The notes under the pieces are model-generated. The model had not been told where the DNA came from. It searched no databases and saw only the letters and a list, made by a program, of their open reading frames with translations. Of a stretch of DNA of 6,334 nucleotides, positions 6,051 through 6,334 are shown piece after piece. A program made the position numbers and the translations under genes. Each line of letters opens with the position of its first letter. Within the stretch, counting starts at the first letter, position 1. Source of the DNA: Allobrachymonas sp. (lineage in GTDB: Bacteria; Pseudomonadota; Gammaproteobacteria; Burkholderiales; Burkholderiaceae_C). The stretch spans positions 1-6,334 of the forward strand of contig JAAUOI010000187.1 in assembly GCA_012036375.1 (NCBI GenBank), written 5' to 3'.

Positions 6051-6334
6051 AAACCTCGCCCGCATTCCACACCAGCGCCGCCATGCAAGGCTTCCATGCT
6101 GAGTTTCGCAACTTGGATGATTACATCCGCGTGATTACCAACCGTATTTGGGAAGGTCGGCAGATTGAGGCGATTCGTGATTACTACAGCAACCCTTGCG
6201 CGTGATCACGCCCAGCGGCGCGACGACTGATGTGCAATCGGTGATCGACGGCACACAAGCCACGCTCGCGCAGTTTTCAGACCGCCGCTTACTCGCAGAA
6301 GACGTGATCGAGGCGGGCAATGCGCAATGAGGGC
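6047..6334 (+). pseudogene. second SnoaL/NTF2-like protein, frameshifted and cut by the window end
   Basis: The ATG overlaps the stop of the LacI-type gene (ATGA), typical of translational coupling in an operon. The first frame gives 52 residues, including FHAEFRNLDDYIRVITNRIW, and ends in a TGA at 6203. The homology continues one frame over from 6202 as VITPSGATTDVQSV ... DRRLLAEDVIEAGN. Adding one G (GCG-GTG in place of GCGTG near 6200) joins them smoothly. A second break may follow at 6328, where a TGA appears and the original frame reads GAG-GGC. The combined sequence resembles the N-terminal half of SnoaL-like proteins (start helix, then W-E-G-R and Y-Y-S segments, then PSG and D-R-R/Q-L-L). 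It is related in fold, but not closely in sequence, to the minus-strand double-domain protein. The true length is unknown because the window ends. Confidence 0.65.

Overview
The window looks like a piece of a Burkholderiales chromosome, most likely family Comamonadaceae. This rests on the style of the PlsC acyltransferase and the LacI-family regulator, and on three copies of a short dispersed repeat (core close to CTCCTGATTT-ATAGC ... GCGCA ... CGGCCA) that I remember from Acidovorax, Rhodoferax and Polaromonas-type genomes. No search was run, so the genus is open. I see no tRNA, rRNA, CRISPR array, insertion sequence or phage gene.

Region 1 (1-1681, housekeeping): the 3' part of a metallo-beta-lactamase-fold hydrolase, then a PlsC-type lysophospholipid acyltransferase, both on +. 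The 93-base gap between them and the 188-base gap after plsC each carry a copy of the repeat (650-720 and 1609-1680). The first copy runs into the 5' end of the plsC reading frame.

Region 2 (1682-6334, a divergent catabolic-looking cluster): a double SnoaL/NTF2-like protein on the minus strand faces a plus-strand operon. The operon encodes a histidinol-dehydrogenase-family enzyme of the HpsN-like kind, a short-chain dehydrogenase/reductase, a LacI-family regulator and the start of a second SnoaL/NTF2-like protein. The 174-base divergent intergenic region holds two near-identical CpG-centred operator-like palindromes, one in front of each arm and each oriented the same way relative to its gene. 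One sits exactly inside the 17-base spacer of a good sigma70-type promoter. The simplest model is that the local LacI-family protein represses both arms until an inducer, perhaps the substrate, is present. HisD-family enzymes of this type oxidise a primary alcohol to a carboxylate in two NAD-dependent steps, and the SDR would handle a secondary alcohol or ketone. The substrate is unknown, and no histidine-biosynthesis neighbours are visible.

Two oddities stand out. First, the SDR gene carries a third copy of the dispersed repeat in frame inside its coding sequence (residues about 50-68). Second, after about 5.2 kb reading frames break repeatedly: the lacI-type gene has a -1 and a compensating +1 indel, and the final SnoaL-like gene has at least one more. 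These are either sequencing or assembly errors near a contig end, or real decay of the regulator and the gene after it.
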